Shown: one piece after another, positions 8,457-17,702 of the stretch
Layout of the letters: each line of letters begins with the position of its first letter
How positions within the stretch are numbered: position 1 is the stretch's first letter
Origin: Chryseolinea lacunae
GTDB taxonomy: Bacteria > Bacteroidota > Bacteroidia > Cytophagales > Cyclobacteriaceae
Assembly (NCBI RefSeq): GCF_016735595.1
Contig: NZ_JAERRB010000006.1
Location: 124,001-188,000 of the forward strand
DNA length: 64,000 nt
Direction of reading: 5' to 3'
Notes under the pieces: model-generated
What the model saw: only the letters and a program-made list of their open reading frames with translations
Told to the model about the DNA's origin: nothing
Databases searched by the model: none
Position numbers and translations under genes: made by a program

Positions 8457-9006
8457 TTTATAGCCCCCCATCAAATGCGCTCTCCCCTTATGTAGCAATG
8501 CTTTTCAGCGTTTGCCTCCTTCATCACACACGTCATGCGTCACACCAAATTCCGGTATAGCTTTCGATCGGAAAACAATTCACATTTTGCTTCCCACAAG
8601 CTTCATACTCCACGTCTACGTCAGCAGCTGAGTATTCCTTGTCATCTGATGTTAATCGCCAGTAGCGTTGACCCTGCTGTCGGCATATGCTTGGGATTGT
8701 GTGGAGTCATGCATGTTGGGTTTGGGATGTGGCGCGCAAAGACCGTTGTCGCCCGTTTGTCGTCGCCTGATTTCATTGCAGATCTTACTTTTTCTTACTT
8801 CTGTCGTCACACACAGACCCTTTTTGTGAAAAAAATTTTTCAATCCGGAGCCGATCGGGCTCCTTTCGGCGTGTCCACCGGGCTTTACACACCATCCAAA
8901 AGCAAAACATGCGCAAGCGGCGAACAACATTTTGGTTTTCGCGGCGTCATCACCCGGTCCGGGCAACATTGTTTTTTCTTTTACCGGAATGAAACTATAT
9001 TGAGAC
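8457..9006. other. 550-base gap without a convincing gene
   Basis: Open frames exist on both strands (plus 8535-9047, minus 8652-9026), but neither has a plausible start, domain or codon pattern, and they overlap each other. I see no tRNA, riboswitch or repeat here. The last part may hold the promoter of the secreted-protein gene that starts at 9007. Confidence 0.5.
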
Positions 9007-9585
9007 ATGACAAAAGCTGTCCTCATAATTGTGTTGTCGTGTCTTAGCTTCGCGTTTGTGAAAGAACGGGGACCGGTGCGATTTTTCTTGCCCGGCGAGT
9101 CGAATATCTATCCCGACAGCTTCGCGATCTACTGGACGTGCCCCAACAAAGCCTGGGTCGAAACCCATGGACAGCCTGAAGTGCACATCCGGTTCATGAA
9201 TATTTATGGCGACGAGCTTTTTCGGACCCCCACGGTGAAAGATTCCATCGTTACTTTTCCCTTCAACCATTTCAACGAACGCACGCTCATCGTTTCGTCT
9301 ACCACGGCCACACCTAAAACGTCGGACTATGACTCTTATGGCCTTCGCATTCTCACGAAACGGCCGGCCATCGAAGAAATGAAAGTGGTGCTGTCGTTCG
9401 ACCCCAGCGTGGCCAACTATCGGAACCTGGCCCGCGTCTACGAAAAGGAACGTTGTTTTGTGAACGCCATTTTTCTCTACCGCCAAATGATCAAGATGGA
9501 CCCCGAGGCCATCCGCGACTGGCAGGCGTTTAAGGAACGCAATCAGAAAAAGTTTTCACGCCCCGAAGCACCGATCAAAAAATAG
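9007..9585 (+). CDS. Secreted protein of unknown function with a TPR-like end
   Basis: 192 residues. A signal peptide (MTKAVLIIVLSCLSFAFV) is followed by a beta-rich region (VRFFLPGESNIYPDSFAIYW to about residue 120) and then a helical C-terminus, YRNLARVYEKERCFVNAIFLYRQMI, which looks like one tetratricopeptide-type helical pair. I do not recognise the family. It stands alone on the plus strand and converges on the MFS transporter, with 30 bases between the two stops. Codon use with G/C in third positions agrees with neighbours, so it is likely a real resident gene. Confidence 0.7.
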   Translation: MTKAVLIIVLSCLSFAFVKERGPVRFFLPGESNIYPDSFAIYWTCPNKAWVETHGQPEVHIRFMNIYGDELFRTPTVKDSIVTFPFNHFNERTLIVSSTTATPKTSDYDSYGLRILTKRPAIEEMKVVLSFDPSVANYRNLARVYEKERCFVNAIFLYRQMIKMDPEAIRDWQAFKERNQKKFSRPEAPIKK

Positions 9586-9615
9586 CCGACAGACTTTCGC
9601 GACGCGCCCAGCCTT

Positions 9616-10908
9616 TCATTTTTTTTCCGGGCGGGGCAGCGCTGTGGTGAGCAAGGCCGCCAAACCCATCGCGAAGAACACAATCATGGCCAGCGAACTG
9701 TTGCGCATACTGCCCGTTACCTGCTCAATCAGTCCATACGACAGCGTGCCCAACACGATGGCCAGCTTTTCGGAAACATCATATAAACTGAAATACGACG
9801 CGGTGTCTTTCGCTTCCGCGGGAATGAGCTTCGAATAGGTGGAGCGCGAAATGGCTTGTGTTCCGCCCAGCACGAGGCCAAGGAAACCCGCCATCACAAA
9901 AAATTGCAGTTCCGATGTGAGGTAAAACGCCGAGATGCAAATGAGCATCCAGATCACCAGCATGATGGCCAGCGCAAGTTTATTTCCTTTCCGCGCCGCC
10001 ACAAACGCAAACAGCTGCGAGCCGGCAATGGCCACCACCTGCAACAACAGCACCGTGATGATCAGTTTTTCGCCCGGCAACCCGATGATCGACTCTCCAA
10101 AAAGCGGCGCCAGCAAGATCACCGTCTGCACCCCCATGCTATAAAAGAAAAAGGCCAGCAGAAAACGCGCCGTGGCCCGGTGTGATCTGATTTCGGCAAT
10201 CACATCCCGCAGTTCGTGAAAGCCTTTCGTGATCACCTGCACATTCAAAGCATGCGAGGTTGGTCTGTCTTTCAAAAAATAGAACGCAAACTGCGCAAAG
10301 CCCGCCCACCAGATGGCCACCAACAGAAACGAAAAACGCGTGGCCGTCAATTTGCCATCAAATCCAAAGGTGTCGTAGTTCATGATCATGGCCAGGCTCA
10401 CCACCAGCAACACCACGCTGCCCATGTAGCCCCACGAAAACCCACGGGCACTCACCCGGTCTACCTGGTCGGGCGTGGTGATCTCGGGAAGAAACGAATT
10501 GTAGAACACCAGCGCCCCCGCATACCCCACACTGGCCAGCACGGAACAGCCAATGCCTTGCACAATGTTGTCTCCGTGAAAAAAGAATAGCCCCAGGCAC
10601 GCCGTGGCGCCCAGGTAGGTGAACGTTTGCATGAACACTTTCTTGCGACCGCTATAGTCGGCAATGCCCGACAGCAAGGGCGAGAGCAACACAATGATGA
10701 GAAACGAAAAAGAGATGGCGAAGCTATAGAGCACCGTGTTCTTCACCGGCCACCCGAGAAAGTTCACCACCTCGCTGCCAAACGCGGCCCGTGTCACTTC
10801 ACTGTAGTAGACCGGAAACAGCGTGGTGGTGATCGTGAGGTTATACACGCTGTTGGCCCAGTCGTAGGAACACCATGCGTTGATGACACGGCGATTATTT
10901 TTTTCCAC
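9616..10908 (-). CDS. MFS transporter, Atg22/UMF1 type
   Basis: 430 residues with about twelve hydrophobic segments. The N-terminus VINAWCSYDWANSVYNLTIT is the signature of the UMF1/Atg22-like branch of the major facilitator superfamily, and a loop SGIADYSGRKKVFMQTF gives the MFS motif between helices 2 and 3. Yeast Atg22 exports amino acids from the vacuole; bacterial members are mostly uncharacterised inner-membrane exporters. It is the last gene of a four-gene minus-strand operon and starts 17 bases after the preceding gene ends, so it may move a substrate or product of the oxidase and methyltransferase encoded upstream. Confidence 0.88.
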   Translation of the reverse strand: MEKNNRRVINAWCSYDWANSVYNLTITTTLFPVYYSEVTRAAFGSEVVNFLGWPVKNTVLYSFAISFSFLIIVLLSPLLSGIADYSGRKKVFMQTFTYLGATACLGLFFFHGDNIVQGIGCSVLASVGYAGALVFYNSFLPEITTPDQVDRVSARGFSWGYMGSVVLLVVSLAMIMNYDTFGFDGKLTATRFSFLLVAIWWAGFAQFAFYFLKDRPTSHALNVQVITKGFHELRDVIAEIRSHRATARFLLAFFFYSMGVQTVILLAPLFGESIIGLPGEKLIITVLLLQVVAIAGSQLFAFVAARKGNKLALAIMLVIWMLICISAFYLTSELQFFVMAGFLGLVLGGTQAISRSTYSKLIPAEAKDTASYFSLYDVSEKLAIVLGTLSYGLIEQVTGSMRNSSLAMIVFFAMGLAALLTTALPRPEKK

Positions 10909-10925
10909 GCCTGCTCAGATAAAGG

Positions 10926-11981
10926 TCAGAAGTCATAGATGTGTTCGAGTGTGATGCCTGCCTTGTCGTTTTCGCGAAGCACCACGGCCAGGTTGTTTAT
11001 GGGAATGAGCAACGCCACGCGCTTCAAGTCGGGTTGCGTCAGAATGGTTTGTGTGAACAGCACCGTGGTGCTGCCGGTGTGTTGCCACGATTGAGGCACC
11101 AGATACGTCACCAATATGGTGTCGGTGTTACCGGCGATCTCCGTGAAGTCTGCTCCTCCGCGTGCCAACTGTAGCGCCGCGTCATTGAAGGCATCGTAGC
11201 GCGGCAACAACAAAAGCGCCGACCCATCGGGTGCCACGCTGACCTGGGTTGACTGCACGCCTGCGGGAATTTTTGTTACCCCCACCGATGTCACCAGCAA
11301 CGGTTCTTCATAGGAAGCCTTCGTGGCCTTTTTTATAATCCAGCCATAGGCCGTCTTGCCCGCATAGTCCATCGACAGAATGAAACGACGCTCCCATTTG
11401 CGGATCATGTTTTTTCCGGTGGCGGGATTTTCTTTCCACAGTCCCTTGAGGCGGGCCGCAAAATCAAATTCATACCACGGCGTCACCTTGATGAAGTCAA
11501 CATACTCGCGGGCCACTTTGCCGGCATAGTGATCTTCTTCTGTGAAGGTGTTGGAGGCTGTGAGATACGAAAGCTTGCCGATCGTTTTTTCATAGCATGC
11601 GCGGAGGGTATACTCCACCGTGGTGCTGCTGCCAATCACCATCACCATCACGTGATAGCCGAAGTTGAAAGGATATTTTTCTTTTGTGGCACCGTAAACG
11701 GCCCGGTAGCCTTTCCAAAACTGGCCGATGTGACCAAAGAATGGGAACGCATGCGCGGGATGTTGTTTTGTGAACGTGGCAAATTCTTCGGGACTGAACA
11801 CCAGAAACCACTCGGGATAGGTGAGAAACGTTTGCTCCGGCGGCCGCCGGTGTTCCATCGGACTTTTAATTTCCATGGCAGAGGATGATTGCACGTTTGG
11901 TTCTTCTTCGCTTGTAAAAAAAAGGATTCCAATGCTTATCAGCACACTAACCAGGGTGAGCGGTAACAGTTTTGGAACCAT
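10926..11981 (-). CDS. Membrane-anchored protein of unknown function in the oxidase operon
   Basis: 351 residues. One N-terminal membrane segment (LLPLTLVSVLISIGILFF) works as a signal anchor, so most of the protein is probably outside the inner membrane. Conserved-looking patches are TFLTYPEWFLVFSPEEFA, FFGHIGQFWKGYRAVYG and VEYTLRACYEKTIGKLSYLT. No catalytic motif is recognised. The sequence starts 24 bases after the methyltransferase stop and ends 17 before the MFS start, so it is certainly co-transcribed with the FAD oxidase group. I have seen no name for this family. Confidence 0.75.
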   Translation of the reverse strand: MVPKLLPLTLVSVLISIGILFFTSEEEPNVQSSSAMEIKSPMEHRRPPEQTFLTYPEWFLVFSPEEFATFTKQHPAHAFPFFGHIGQFWKGYRAVYGATKEKYPFNFGYHVMVMVIGSSTTVEYTLRACYEKTIGKLSYLTASNTFTEEDHYAGKVAREYVDFIKVTPWYEFDFAARLKGLWKENPATGKNMIRKWERRFILSMDYAGKTAYGWIIKKATKASYEEPLLVTSVGVTKIPAGVQSTQVSVAPDGSALLLLPRYDAFNDAALQLARGGADFTEIAGNTDTILVTYLVPQSWQHTGSTTVLFTQTILTQPDLKRVALLIPINNLAVVLRENDKAGITLEHIYDF

Positions 11982-12005
11982 GATTTTATTTTTAAATGCT
12001 CGTCG

Positions 12006-12857
12006 TTATTTTTTGATGAACGCCATCAATGTGTTCAGCGACGGGTCTTTGTGTTGCAGAATGCGCTTGCCGCTGTCGGCAAAACCGTGTTGCTGCAAAA
12101 AGTCGCTCCAGCCTTCGGCCGATTTAAATTTTTTGTAGTCGGCATGCTCCACCGCCCACGAAATGTCGGTGCCCACATTAAACACGGTGTGCACCAGCGA
12201 CACAAACGTGCTCATCTGGTCGGTCTTCACGTCGTGGTCGCGCAAAATGAAGAGACCGCCTTTGCGCAGCACGCGGTGGATGGAGTCCACAAAGCCGTCG
12301 AGCACGTCGGGTGTGCAATGGTGCAGGCCGATGTAGCACGTCACCATGTCGAGGCTTTCGTCTTTTATTTCGGATGGCGGAATGGGACGATAGTTCTCCA
12401 GCTTCACAAACTTTCCGATCTTGAAAAGTCCGCCGCGTTCCATAATGTCGTCAAGCGAATTGCTGGCGGGCAGGTCGTGGATGAGGTAGATGGGTTGGCT
12501 CACCTTCACGTGTTTTTTCAGCTGACTGATGTACCGGCCTGTCGATCCGATTTCGGCATAGCCGTTCAGCGTCCGCTTGTCGCCCATGAGCTCGAGCGTT
12601 TGGCGGGCCATTTCTTTTTTCTGCTTCTTTAGTGCGGGCAGCGCATAAGTGAGCGGCGCGTGGAAGGGTTTGATGCCCGGCAGTTTTTCGTAGATGTATT
12701 TATAGATGGCCTCGTCGTTGTCGTGTTTGTTCACAGCTTCCTGGATGAGGTCGTGAAATTTGTATTCAGGATAGAGGTGGAAAACATTTTCCAGGAACAG
12801 GAAGAACGAGTCTTTCCATTGGGGCTGCGAATAGATGGCGTGAAATTCGGAAGTCAT
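12006..12857 (-). CDS. Class I SAM-dependent methyltransferase
   Basis: 283 residues. After a helical N-terminal region, the SAM-binding motif I appears as YAEIGSTGRYISQL (about residues 101-114), motif post-I and the acidic strand follow (IYLIHDLPAS), then ESLDMVTCYIGLHHC as motif II and VLRKGGLFILRDHDV as motif III. This is a Rossmann-fold methyltransferase of the Methyltransf_11/25 type. The substrate is unknown. It starts 3 bases after the FAD-oxidase stop, so the two are translationally close and probably act on related molecules. Cytoplasmic. Confidence 0.85.
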   Translation of the reverse strand: MTSEFHAIYSQPQWKDSFFLFLENVFHLYPEYKFHDLIQEAVNKHDNDEAIYKYIYEKLPGIKPFHAPLTYALPALKKQKKEMARQTLELMGDKRTLNGYAEIGSTGRYISQLKKHVKVSQPIYLIHDLPASNSLDDIMERGGLFKIGKFVKLENYRPIPPSEIKDESLDMVTCYIGLHHCTPDVLDGFVDSIHRVLRKGGLFILRDHDVKTDQMSTFVSLVHTVFNVGTDISWAVEHADYKKFKSAEGWSDFLQQHGFADSGKRILQHKDPSLNTLMAFIKK

Positions 12858-12860
12858 GGT

Positions 12861-14588
12861 TCAGTTGGATTCTGAGGTTTGATTCAAAGTCGGTGCGTAA
12901 TATTTATCCCACAACACATTCCGCAGGCGGAAGTCGGGATCGAGTTTTTGCTTCAGGGCAAACAATTCTTTTGCGCGGGGATAGGCCGAATGAAATTGTT
13001 CGGGGGTGGCGTGAGGCTGATAGGGCAGGTAGTAGGTGCCGTCGCAGCGCAACACGGCGTCAATCAGCTCGCGTGTCCATTGGCCCACGGCATGGCGGGC
13101 TTCGATGTGCACATGCTGCTTGTAGTAGAGCACAAAGGCAAACATTTCCTTTCTCGCCCAGGCCAGATACGTTCCCGGGTCGGGCAGCGCATGACGCACC
13201 GAGATATTGATCACGTTCACCTTGTGCTTGCGCAGCACGGCCGCCATCAACGGCAAAAAGTCGTCGAAGCGATCGATGGGCACAAAATATTCCTGCAACA
13301 CATAGGTGCTGTGCTGGCGCGACGAAGGTTCAAGCTCGGCCACATCATAGCCGGCTTCGTAGTTTCGCCAATGCACTTTTTTTGCACGATAGAGCAACGG
13401 CTCCACAATAAACTCGCGACGCCACTTGCCCGTGAGTGTTTCGGTGAAGGCCCAATAGAAATAGCGGTGCACCGGATACGAGCGCTGCAGCGGCATGAGC
13501 CTATAGGGACTTGAGGCCGGCGCGTCTGTCTTGCTCCACGTCACGGCACGCAGGCGCGTGTAGTGCGGCGGATAAATGTCGGCATTGTGAAAAACGGCGT
13601 CTTTGCTGTTGCGTATGTGTTGCTTGAAGTAGGGCAGATATTCTTCGCGTTTCAGTTTAATGGCCGAGCGTTCCACACGAATGTTTTCAGTGAGCTCCAG
13701 CTCTGCCTCCACAATGATGGCGAGCGCGCCATAGCCACCCACCACGCCATAAAAAATTTCCTTGTTCACAGTCGGCGAAGCTTCCACCAATATGCCGTCG
13801 GGCATCACCACACGTATGAAACGCACCGATAACACAAGCGGGCCCAGCCCCATGTAGCGGCCATGCGAGTTCACACTCAGCGACCCGCCCACCGTGAAGT
13901 TGGCATAGGTCTGCATGATCTTTACCGAAAGATTCTGATTGTCGACCGTGCGTTGAATGTCGCACCAGCGCACGCCGGCCTGCACGTGTATGCGTTTCTC
14001 CAGCGCGTTGAACGCGATGATCTTGTTGAGCTTGCGCATGTCGAGATGCGTGCTGTCGGGACTCGACACCTGCCCACCCATGCTGAAGCGACCACCACCG
14101 ATAGACAATGGTCCCTTTGTTTTCTTCACAATGTCGCACACTTCTTCAACGCTCTCGGGCGTGAGCACTTCCTTCACCTGCACCACATTGATCTGCGTCA
14201 CGTCGTTGATGGTGTTGGGCGTGGGTTCGGGACGCACGGTGGCATAGTCCAGATTTTCGGCGTCGGGCGATTGTCCAAAGCGGTTGTTACCCGCCATTCC
14301 TTTGCGCAGCGTCAGTTCAAGAAACACCCAGATGGGTCCCACCAGCGGAATCAACAGTAGCAGCAAATGTTTTGGCGCTTTGCCCAGGTCGTGATAGCGC
14401 TTCACCGATAGGGCAAACACCATCCACAACAACAAGGCAATGAGAATGACTACGCCCGCGTCGCCCAGAAATTTTTCAAGAAAAAAAGTGAGGTTAAAGA
14501 AAGCCGTCCACACAAAAACAAGGCTGAGAAAAAACGTTGCCCGGCCAATGCGGCCTTGAAAAGCAAGGAAAAGGGATGCTAAACTCAT
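12861..14588 (-). CDS. DUF805 membrane domain fused to an FAD-linked oxidase
   Basis: 575 residues with two unrelated parts. Residues 1 to about 110 form a DUF805 domain: FQGRIGRATFFLSLVFVW, several membrane helices, VKRYHDLGKAPKHL and GPIWVFLEL, GNNRFG. After a linker, residues from about 135 form an FAD-binding (FAD_binding_4) oxidase of the gulonolactone-oxidase/DHCR24-like type: LSIGGGRFSMGGQ, LDMRKLNKI, VQAGVRWCDIQ, FTVGGSLSVNSHGR. The C-terminal half is long and aromatic. Such enzymes oxidise sugar lactones, sterol side chains or similar alcohols. The fusion would tie the oxidase to the inner membrane. It heads the four-gene operon. Confidence 0.85.
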   Translation of the reverse strand: MSLASLFLAFQGRIGRATFFLSLVFVWTAFFNLTFFLEKFLGDAGVVILIALLLWMVFALSVKRYHDLGKAPKHLLLLLIPLVGPIWVFLELTLRKGMAGNNRFGQSPDAENLDYATVRPEPTPNTINDVTQINVVQVKEVLTPESVEEVCDIVKKTKGPLSIGGGRFSMGGQVSSPDSTHLDMRKLNKIIAFNALEKRIHVQAGVRWCDIQRTVDNQNLSVKIMQTYANFTVGGSLSVNSHGRYMGLGPLVLSVRFIRVVMPDGILVEASPTVNKEIFYGVVGGYGALAIIVEAELELTENIRVERSAIKLKREEYLPYFKQHIRNSKDAVFHNADIYPPHYTRLRAVTWSKTDAPASSPYRLMPLQRSYPVHRYFYWAFTETLTGKWRREFIVEPLLYRAKKVHWRNYEAGYDVAELEPSSRQHSTYVLQEYFVPIDRFDDFLPLMAAVLRKHKVNVINISVRHALPDPGTYLAWARKEMFAFVLYYKQHVHIEARHAVGQWTRELIDAVLRCDGTYYLPYQPHATPEQFHSAYPRAKELFALKQKLDPDFRLRNVLWDKYYAPTLNQTSESN

Positions 14589-14848
14589 TGCGTGTGAGTA
14601 ACGTAGAATTTAAATATAGAGTAAAAGAATCTAGATTTTATTTTTTGGATCACTTTTTAGAAACCGCCTTTGCCACGACCACTTCGGTCAATCCCCTATC
14701 GCAGGGACAAAACGATGGTGAATCGCTATGGGGAGACCTTCTTTCAAAAAAGTATACGCATATGAAGACCAACCTTTAGATTTGGAACATCAAAAGTTGT
14801 TGGCAAATGCTTTCTAAAAGAAAAGAGGAGGGAACGTTTGGGGAAGCG

Positions 14849-15067
14849 TTATTCAGGCCGATAGGCCAAGGCTTTGTCCACAATTTGTTCGGGGGTGAGG
14901 CCGTCGTATTCTTCGGCAAAAAAATAGTCGCTGGCGTTGGGGTCGGGCACACTCTTCAGGAAAAGTTCGATCAACTCATCGTCTTCTTCTTCCGTTTCGG
15001 TATCGGCGCTGATAATTTTCTTGGCTATCTCAATCAGGTCTTCCCTGTTCAGTTTTTTCGCTTCCAT
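14849..15067 (-). CDS. Colicin E/pyocin-type immunity protein homologue
   Basis: 72 residues from ATG 15067 (an upstream in-frame start at 15103 adds an unlikely tail). The pattern IISADTETEEEDDELIELFL, then PDPNASDYFFAEEYDGLTPEQI, follows the Im2/Im7/Im9 family, which reads ADTxSEEE...F...PSGSDLIYYP...G..SP..IV. Those proteins are small acidic four-helix bundles that bind and block the DNase domain of a colicin. No bacteriocin nuclease gene is encoded nearby, so it would be an orphan that protects against toxins from other cells. The upstream 269-base stretch to the zinc-ribbon gene holds no gene. Confidence 0.65.
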   Translation of the reverse strand: MEAKKLNREDLIEIAKKIISADTETEEEDDELIELFLKSVPDPNASDYFFAEEYDGLTPEQIVDKALAYRPE

Positions 15068-15336
15068 AGTGGTATTTGTAAGTGAACACGCGTTTTCACG
15101 CAAATGTTATAACCGCGACACAATATCCTGTTTTTTACCGAACACCCTGCTACCGACGGTATCTATGTGCGAAAATAGTTTTTTCAATCAAAAGATTTCC
15201 CAACCCACAGCGGTTTTCTTCCCCGGCAACGTCAAAAAAACTGTTCCACCTGGGAATAGCTTCCCTCCCGCTCAAAAAATCCCCGAAAGCGTGATGCCTG
15301 CTTCTTTTGCACACAAACCCTAGAAAAAACCACGCA

Positions 15337-16455
15337 TCAACTGTTCCCAAACATGCTATACAGCACAACGGCCAGCAACAATCCGCCAATCACAGCCAAC
15401 GCAATTTTCACAGCGCTATACGGCCGCTCGCCCTGCACTTCGCCCGTGCGGGCATTCACCAGAAACTGGTAGACTTTGTTGTTGTAGCGATAGGCGCTGA
15501 TCCACACCGGCAACAAAATGTGTTTGAATGTCGGTTGATGATAGGTCGTGTTTGTGTAGTGCACCATCTGGCGGTCGCCACCAATGTCGCGGCAAATAGT
15601 GCTGTGTATTTCGGGCTCCATTCGCTTCTTGGCTTCGTCATAGCCGCGGCGCACATCCACCGCATAGGTCTCGGTGCGAAAACCGCTGAGATATTTATCG
15701 TTGTAGGCCATCAGGTTGTTCAGGTCCCACGGCTCCAGCGAACGAAGCTTGCCCTGGTTCAGCGACTGCGTGGCCTCAATCAGCAAATCGTCAAACACAT
15801 TGTTCACGTTGCCCGACGCCGGATACCAGCGTGTCTTTGTCACCTGCCGTGTACGCGTCACCGTCTTGCCGTTCTCTTCGGTTTGATACGACTCGGTCAC
15901 GTAATAGTCTTCGCCGCGTTGGCCGGTGTAGCTTGTGTCGGTATCGCAGTCAAACGTCCAGTAGGGCAAGTACATGCCGTTCAGCTTATCGGCGCTGTCG
16001 GCGTAGTGTTTCAGGTCGTTGGGCGCAAACCACAATTTGCTGAGCCAGCCTTTAAAACTGTCGGTTGCTTTTTTGATGTCGATGCCAAACGGCAACACAT
16101 ACTGCGGCTTGTGCAAGGTCGACGTGGTGCCGCTCTTCACCACCAGCGTGGCCGCACAAAACGGACATTTGTCGGAGCTGATGTGCGGGTCGAGTGTGGA
16201 CGTGGCGCCGCAGCTCTCGCATTTCACGGTAGCCACTTCCATTTTTTCTTCGTGCTCAAAGTTGCGCGCCAGAAAATCGTCGAGGCTGATCTCCTCCACT
16301 TCGCCGCGGGTTTCGGGCTGCGCAATTTCATTTTGTGCGCCGCAGTATTCGCACGCCAGGTTAAGCGTGCCCGGTTTAAATTTCAACACGGCCCCACAGC
16401 CCGAGCAGGCCAGCTCGTTGTTCACCGCCTTGGTGGCTTCCGTAAAATCACTCAT
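15337..16455 (-). CDS. Double zinc-ribbon membrane protein (YdjG-like)
   Basis: 372 residues. Two zinc-ribbon pairs occur in the N-terminal 110 residues: CSGCG...CEYCG and CESCG...CPFC. The middle is a beta-rich region (FGIDIKKATDSFKGWLSKLW, LPYWTFDCDTDTSYTGQRGED), and a single membrane helix, VKIALAVIGGLLLAVVLYSM, sits at the C-terminus. This arrangement matches YdjG of Bacillus subtilis and 'TFIIB-type zinc ribbon' proteins. The SPFH/YdjI-like gene lies 137 bases upstream on the same strand, as in the B. subtilis ydjFGHI group, where the products act with PspA in membrane stress. A role in membrane stress is inferred. Confidence 0.8.
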   Translation of the reverse strand: MSDFTEATKAVNNELACSGCGAVLKFKPGTLNLACEYCGAQNEIAQPETRGEVEEISLDDFLARNFEHEEKMEVATVKCESCGATSTLDPHISSDKCPFCAATLVVKSGTTSTLHKPQYVLPFGIDIKKATDSFKGWLSKLWFAPNDLKHYADSADKLNGMYLPYWTFDCDTDTSYTGQRGEDYYVTESYQTEENGKTVTRTRQVTKTRWYPASGNVNNVFDDLLIEATQSLNQGKLRSLEPWDLNNLMAYNDKYLSGFRTETYAVDVRRGYDEAKKRMEPEIHSTICRDIGGDRQMVHYTNTTYHQPTFKHILLPVWISAYRYNNKVYQFLVNARTGEVQGERPYSAVKIALAVIGGLLLAVVLYSMFGNS

Positions 16456-16592
16456 TCTATTTTTTTGCTTTTGCCTTGCGGCGTCAAATGCTGTTTGCGT
16501 GTTGCTGCTCCAAAATTTTTCCCTTCATCATTTTTCGCAAAATGATTTCGCGCATGGTGGCCTCGCGCGCTATGTTTTTTTCTGATTATTAT

Positions 16593-17702
16593 CTATTGAG
16601 GAAGTGGTGGCGGACCCGCGCCAAACAACGACGTGAGGTCGGCGGCGTCCGAAGCTTTTGTCCAGGCGGCCATGCCTTGTTTCCACACCAGCGTGTCGCG
16701 CGTCAATGTGCCTTGCTGTGTCATTTGTTGCAGCGCGGCAAGCGCGAAGGGCCCTTGTTGTTGCCCGTTCACCGCCACAAAATATTGAACCTGTCCTCCC
16801 GGCAACGGCGGTGGTCCTTGGGGTGCGTTGTTGTTGTTTTGATTTTGTTGATTAAACATTTGTCCCATCTGTTGCGCCATGGCAAAGCCCATGCCCATGC
16901 CAATGCCCGAGCTGGCGTCGCCTCCCGGATTTTTTGCTGCAGCCTCCATCGCGTTGGCCGCCTGAAACTGCGCATACTGACTGAGGTTGCCCAGAATGCC
17001 CATGCTGCTCCGCTTGTCGAGCGCCTGCTCTACTTCGGTGGGCAACGAAATGTTTTCAACCAGAAACTTGGTGATTTGCAAACCATATTCACCAAACTCC
17101 GGATTCACTTTGTTCGAAATGAAGGTGGACAGCTCGTCGTAGTTGGCCGCGAGGTCCAGCACCGGAATTTTGCTTTCGCCAATGGCGTCGGTGAAGCGCG
17201 TCACCACCAGGTTGCGCAGTTGTTCCGTCACTTCGTCGGTGGTGAAGTGGGCTTGTGTGCCGGCTATTTCCTTGATAAATTTTCCGGCGTCTGTAATTTT
17301 TATGGCATAGGTTCCAAAGGCTCGGAGGCGAATGGGTCCGAACTCCGCATCGCGCAACATGATGGGATTTTTTGTGCCCCACTTGTTGTCGGTGAAGTTT
17401 TTGGTGTTCACAAAATAGATGTCAACCTTGAAGGGACTGTTGAAGCCATACTTCCAGCCACGCAGCGTGGTGAGGATCGGCATGTTTTGGGTGGTCAGCT
17501 CGTGGCGGCCCGGCGAGAACACATCGGCGATTTGCCCTTCGTTCACAAACACAGCCACCTGGCTCTCGCGCACAGTGAGCTGTGCGCCGGTTTTGATCTC
17601 GTCCTGATAGCGCGGAAAGCGCCACACCATAGTGTTGGTGCTGTCGTCTTTCCACTCAATAATATCAATGAGTTCGTTTTTAAGTTTGTCCCAAAGCCCC
17701 AT
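16593..17702 (-). CDS. SPFH-domain protein with C-terminal GYF_2 domain (YdjI-like)
   Basis: 369 residues. The N-terminal 260 residues form an SPFH/Band-7-like domain of the 'virion core protein' YdjI group: LVNQ-like start IEWKDDSTNTMVWRFPRYQD, SQVAVFVNEGQIADVFSPG, and later YGLQITKFLVENISLPTEV. Residues 300-365 are a GYF_2 domain with VQYFVAVNGQQQGPFALAAL and LVWKQGMAAWTKA. A Gly/Met/Gln-rich linker joins them. There is no signal peptide, so it likely sits on the cytoplasmic face of the membrane as oligomers. It is paired with the zinc-ribbon gene downstream, which supports a membrane-quality role. Confidence 0.88.
   Translation of the reverse strand: MGLWDKLKNELIDIIEWKDDSTNTMVWRFPRYQDEIKTGAQLTVRESQVAVFVNEGQIADVFSPGRHELTTQNMPILTTLRGWKYGFNSPFKVDIYFVNTKNFTDNKWGTKNPIMLRDAEFGPIRLRAFGTYAIKITDAGKFIKEIAGTQAHFTTDEVTEQLRNLVVTRFTDAIGESKIPVLDLAANYDELSTFISNKVNPEFGEYGLQITKFLVENISLPTEVEQALDKRSSMGILGNLSQYAQFQAANAMEAAAKNPGGDASSGIGMGMGFAMAQQMGQMFNQQNQNNNNAPQGPPPLPGGQVQYFVAVNGQQQGPFALAALQQMTQQGTLTRDTLVWKQGMAAWTKASDAADLTSLFGAGPPPLPQ

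Noticed and set aside
8535-9047. 170-codon plus-strand open frame
   Set aside because: No domain, signal or plausible start; it overlaps a real secreted-protein gene and an equally random minus-strand frame.
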